Source: Coriobacteriales bacterium
GTDB taxonomy: Bacteria > Actinomycetota > Coriobacteriia > Coriobacteriales > UBA8131
Direction of reading: 5' to 3'
Length of the DNA stretch: 6,722 nt
NCBI GenBank assembly: GCA_031286975.1
Contig: JAITTM010000165.1
Location: forward strand, 1 to 6,722
Shown piece by piece: positions 6,270 to 6,722 of this stretch. The translations under genes were made by a program, and so were the position numbers. Under the pieces are notes generated by a model. It worked only from the letters and a program-made list of their open reading frames with translations. It ran no database searches and was not told the origin of the DNA. Positions within the stretch are counted from its first letter, which is position 1, and each line of letters begins with the position of its first letter.

Positions 6270-6722
6270 TTACTTGTAGCTACGCAGGATTCCTTTGGCC
6301 ACGGTAAGAACCATCATCTCGTCGGTGCCACCAGAGACACGGTCTACACGCAGGTCGCGCCAGATACGCTGGACGCGATGCTCGCCGGCTACGGCAACAC
6401 CGGCCATGACCTGCATGGCATCGTCGGTTACCTCAAAGGCTGCTTTTGCGCAGTAGTACTTGCACATGGCTGCCTGGGCAGAGGTCATCTCGCCACGATC
6501 GTAAGACCAGGCTGTTTCGTAGAGCATGTTCTTCATGGCGTTGAGCTTGATGGCCATCTCGCAGAACTTGAGCTGATTAAGCTGGAAGCGCCCGATGGGC
6601 TTGCCAAACTGTTCGCGCATATTGGCATAACGGGCAGCATCCTCAAAGGCGCAGAGCGCCGTGCCATAGTCGCAGGCACCCACTAAGAAGCGCTCGAAGT
6701 TAAAGTCGCCGATACCGCGCTT
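6270..6722 (-). CDS. caiA: CaiA-like crotonobetainyl-CoA reductase, C-terminal part (partial)
   Basis: The frame is open from the right edge to the TAA at 6270-6272, giving 150 residues of an acyl-CoA dehydrogenase family protein that is normally about 380 long; the start lies outside the window. It is the C-terminal helical flavin-binding domain. [63 protein letters not shown] and [16 protein letters not shown] follow the recalled E. coli CaiA sequence closely. In the reductive pathway it would reduce crotonobetainyl-CoA to gamma-butyrobetainyl-CoA with electrons from FixAB. The usual catalytic EGT near the C-terminus reads GGT. A Glu in FNFERF (codon at 6693-6695) lines up with the alternative base position known from isovaleryl-CoA and long-chain dehydrogenases. 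It sits 32 bases before caiB. Valine codon GTG at 6681-6683 is internal, not a start. Confidence 0.9.
   Translation of the reverse strand, partial: KRGIGDFNFERFLVGACDYGTALCAFEDAARYANMREQFGKPIGRFQLNQLKFCEMAIKLNAMKNMLYETAWSYDRGEMTSAQAAMCKYYCAKAAFEVTDDAMQVMAGVAVAGEHRVQRIWRDLRVDRVSGGTDEMMVLTVAKGILRSYK

Noticed and set aside
1..6722. Mobile element, CRISPR array, tRNA or rRNA
   Set aside because: No transposase, direct-repeat array, terminal inverted repeats or RNA-gene motifs were seen; the window is almost fully covered by seven metabolic and transport genes.

Overview
The window carries one tightly packed gene train, all on the minus strand, that closely resembles the anaerobic carnitine (cai/fix) system of enterobacteria but is rearranged. 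In transcription order (right to left) it holds: the C-terminal part of a CaiA-like crotonobetainyl-CoA reductase (runs off the right edge), a complete CaiB-like CoA-transferase, a FixA-like and a FixB-like electron-transfer flavoprotein subunit, a CaiC-like acyl-CoA ligase, a two-hotdog (MFE-2/MaoC-type) 2-enoyl-CoA hydratase, and the N-terminal half of a major facilitator transporter (runs off the left edge). Gaps between genes are 9 to 77 bases, every gene has a Shine-Dalgarno-like sequence, and no gap exceeds 300 bases, so a single operon is likely. Its promoter must lie beyond the right edge or inside the unseen part of the reductase gene.

How the parts fit: the transporter would bring in the substrate, the ligase would prime it as a CoA thioester, the CoA-transferase would pass CoA between product and substrate, the hydratase would interconvert the 3-hydroxyacyl-CoA and the 2-enoyl-CoA, and the reductase, fed by FixAB, would reduce the enoyl-CoA double bond. 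In the enterobacterial pathway this turns L-carnitine through crotonobetaine into gamma-butyrobetaine as an anaerobic electron sink.

What differs from the enterobacterial layout: no crotonase-type CaiD, no BCCT antiporter CaiT, no CaiE and no FixC/FixX appear in the window. A hydratase from an unrelated fold sits where CaiD function would be needed, and an MFS carrier sits where CaiT function would be needed. The hydratase-2 fold normally has the opposite product geometry to the crotonase fold. The real substrate may therefore be a different enantiomer or a different betaine-like or enoyl acid.

Organism: moderately GC-rich DNA by eye (mid-50s percent, not computed), strong AAGGAG-type ribosome sites and a reductive CoA pathway suggest an anaerobic or facultative bacterium. 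The arrangement is not that of Escherichia or Proteus. An anaerobic gut-type actinobacterium (Coriobacteriia) is one possibility, but the sequence alone does not settle the taxon.
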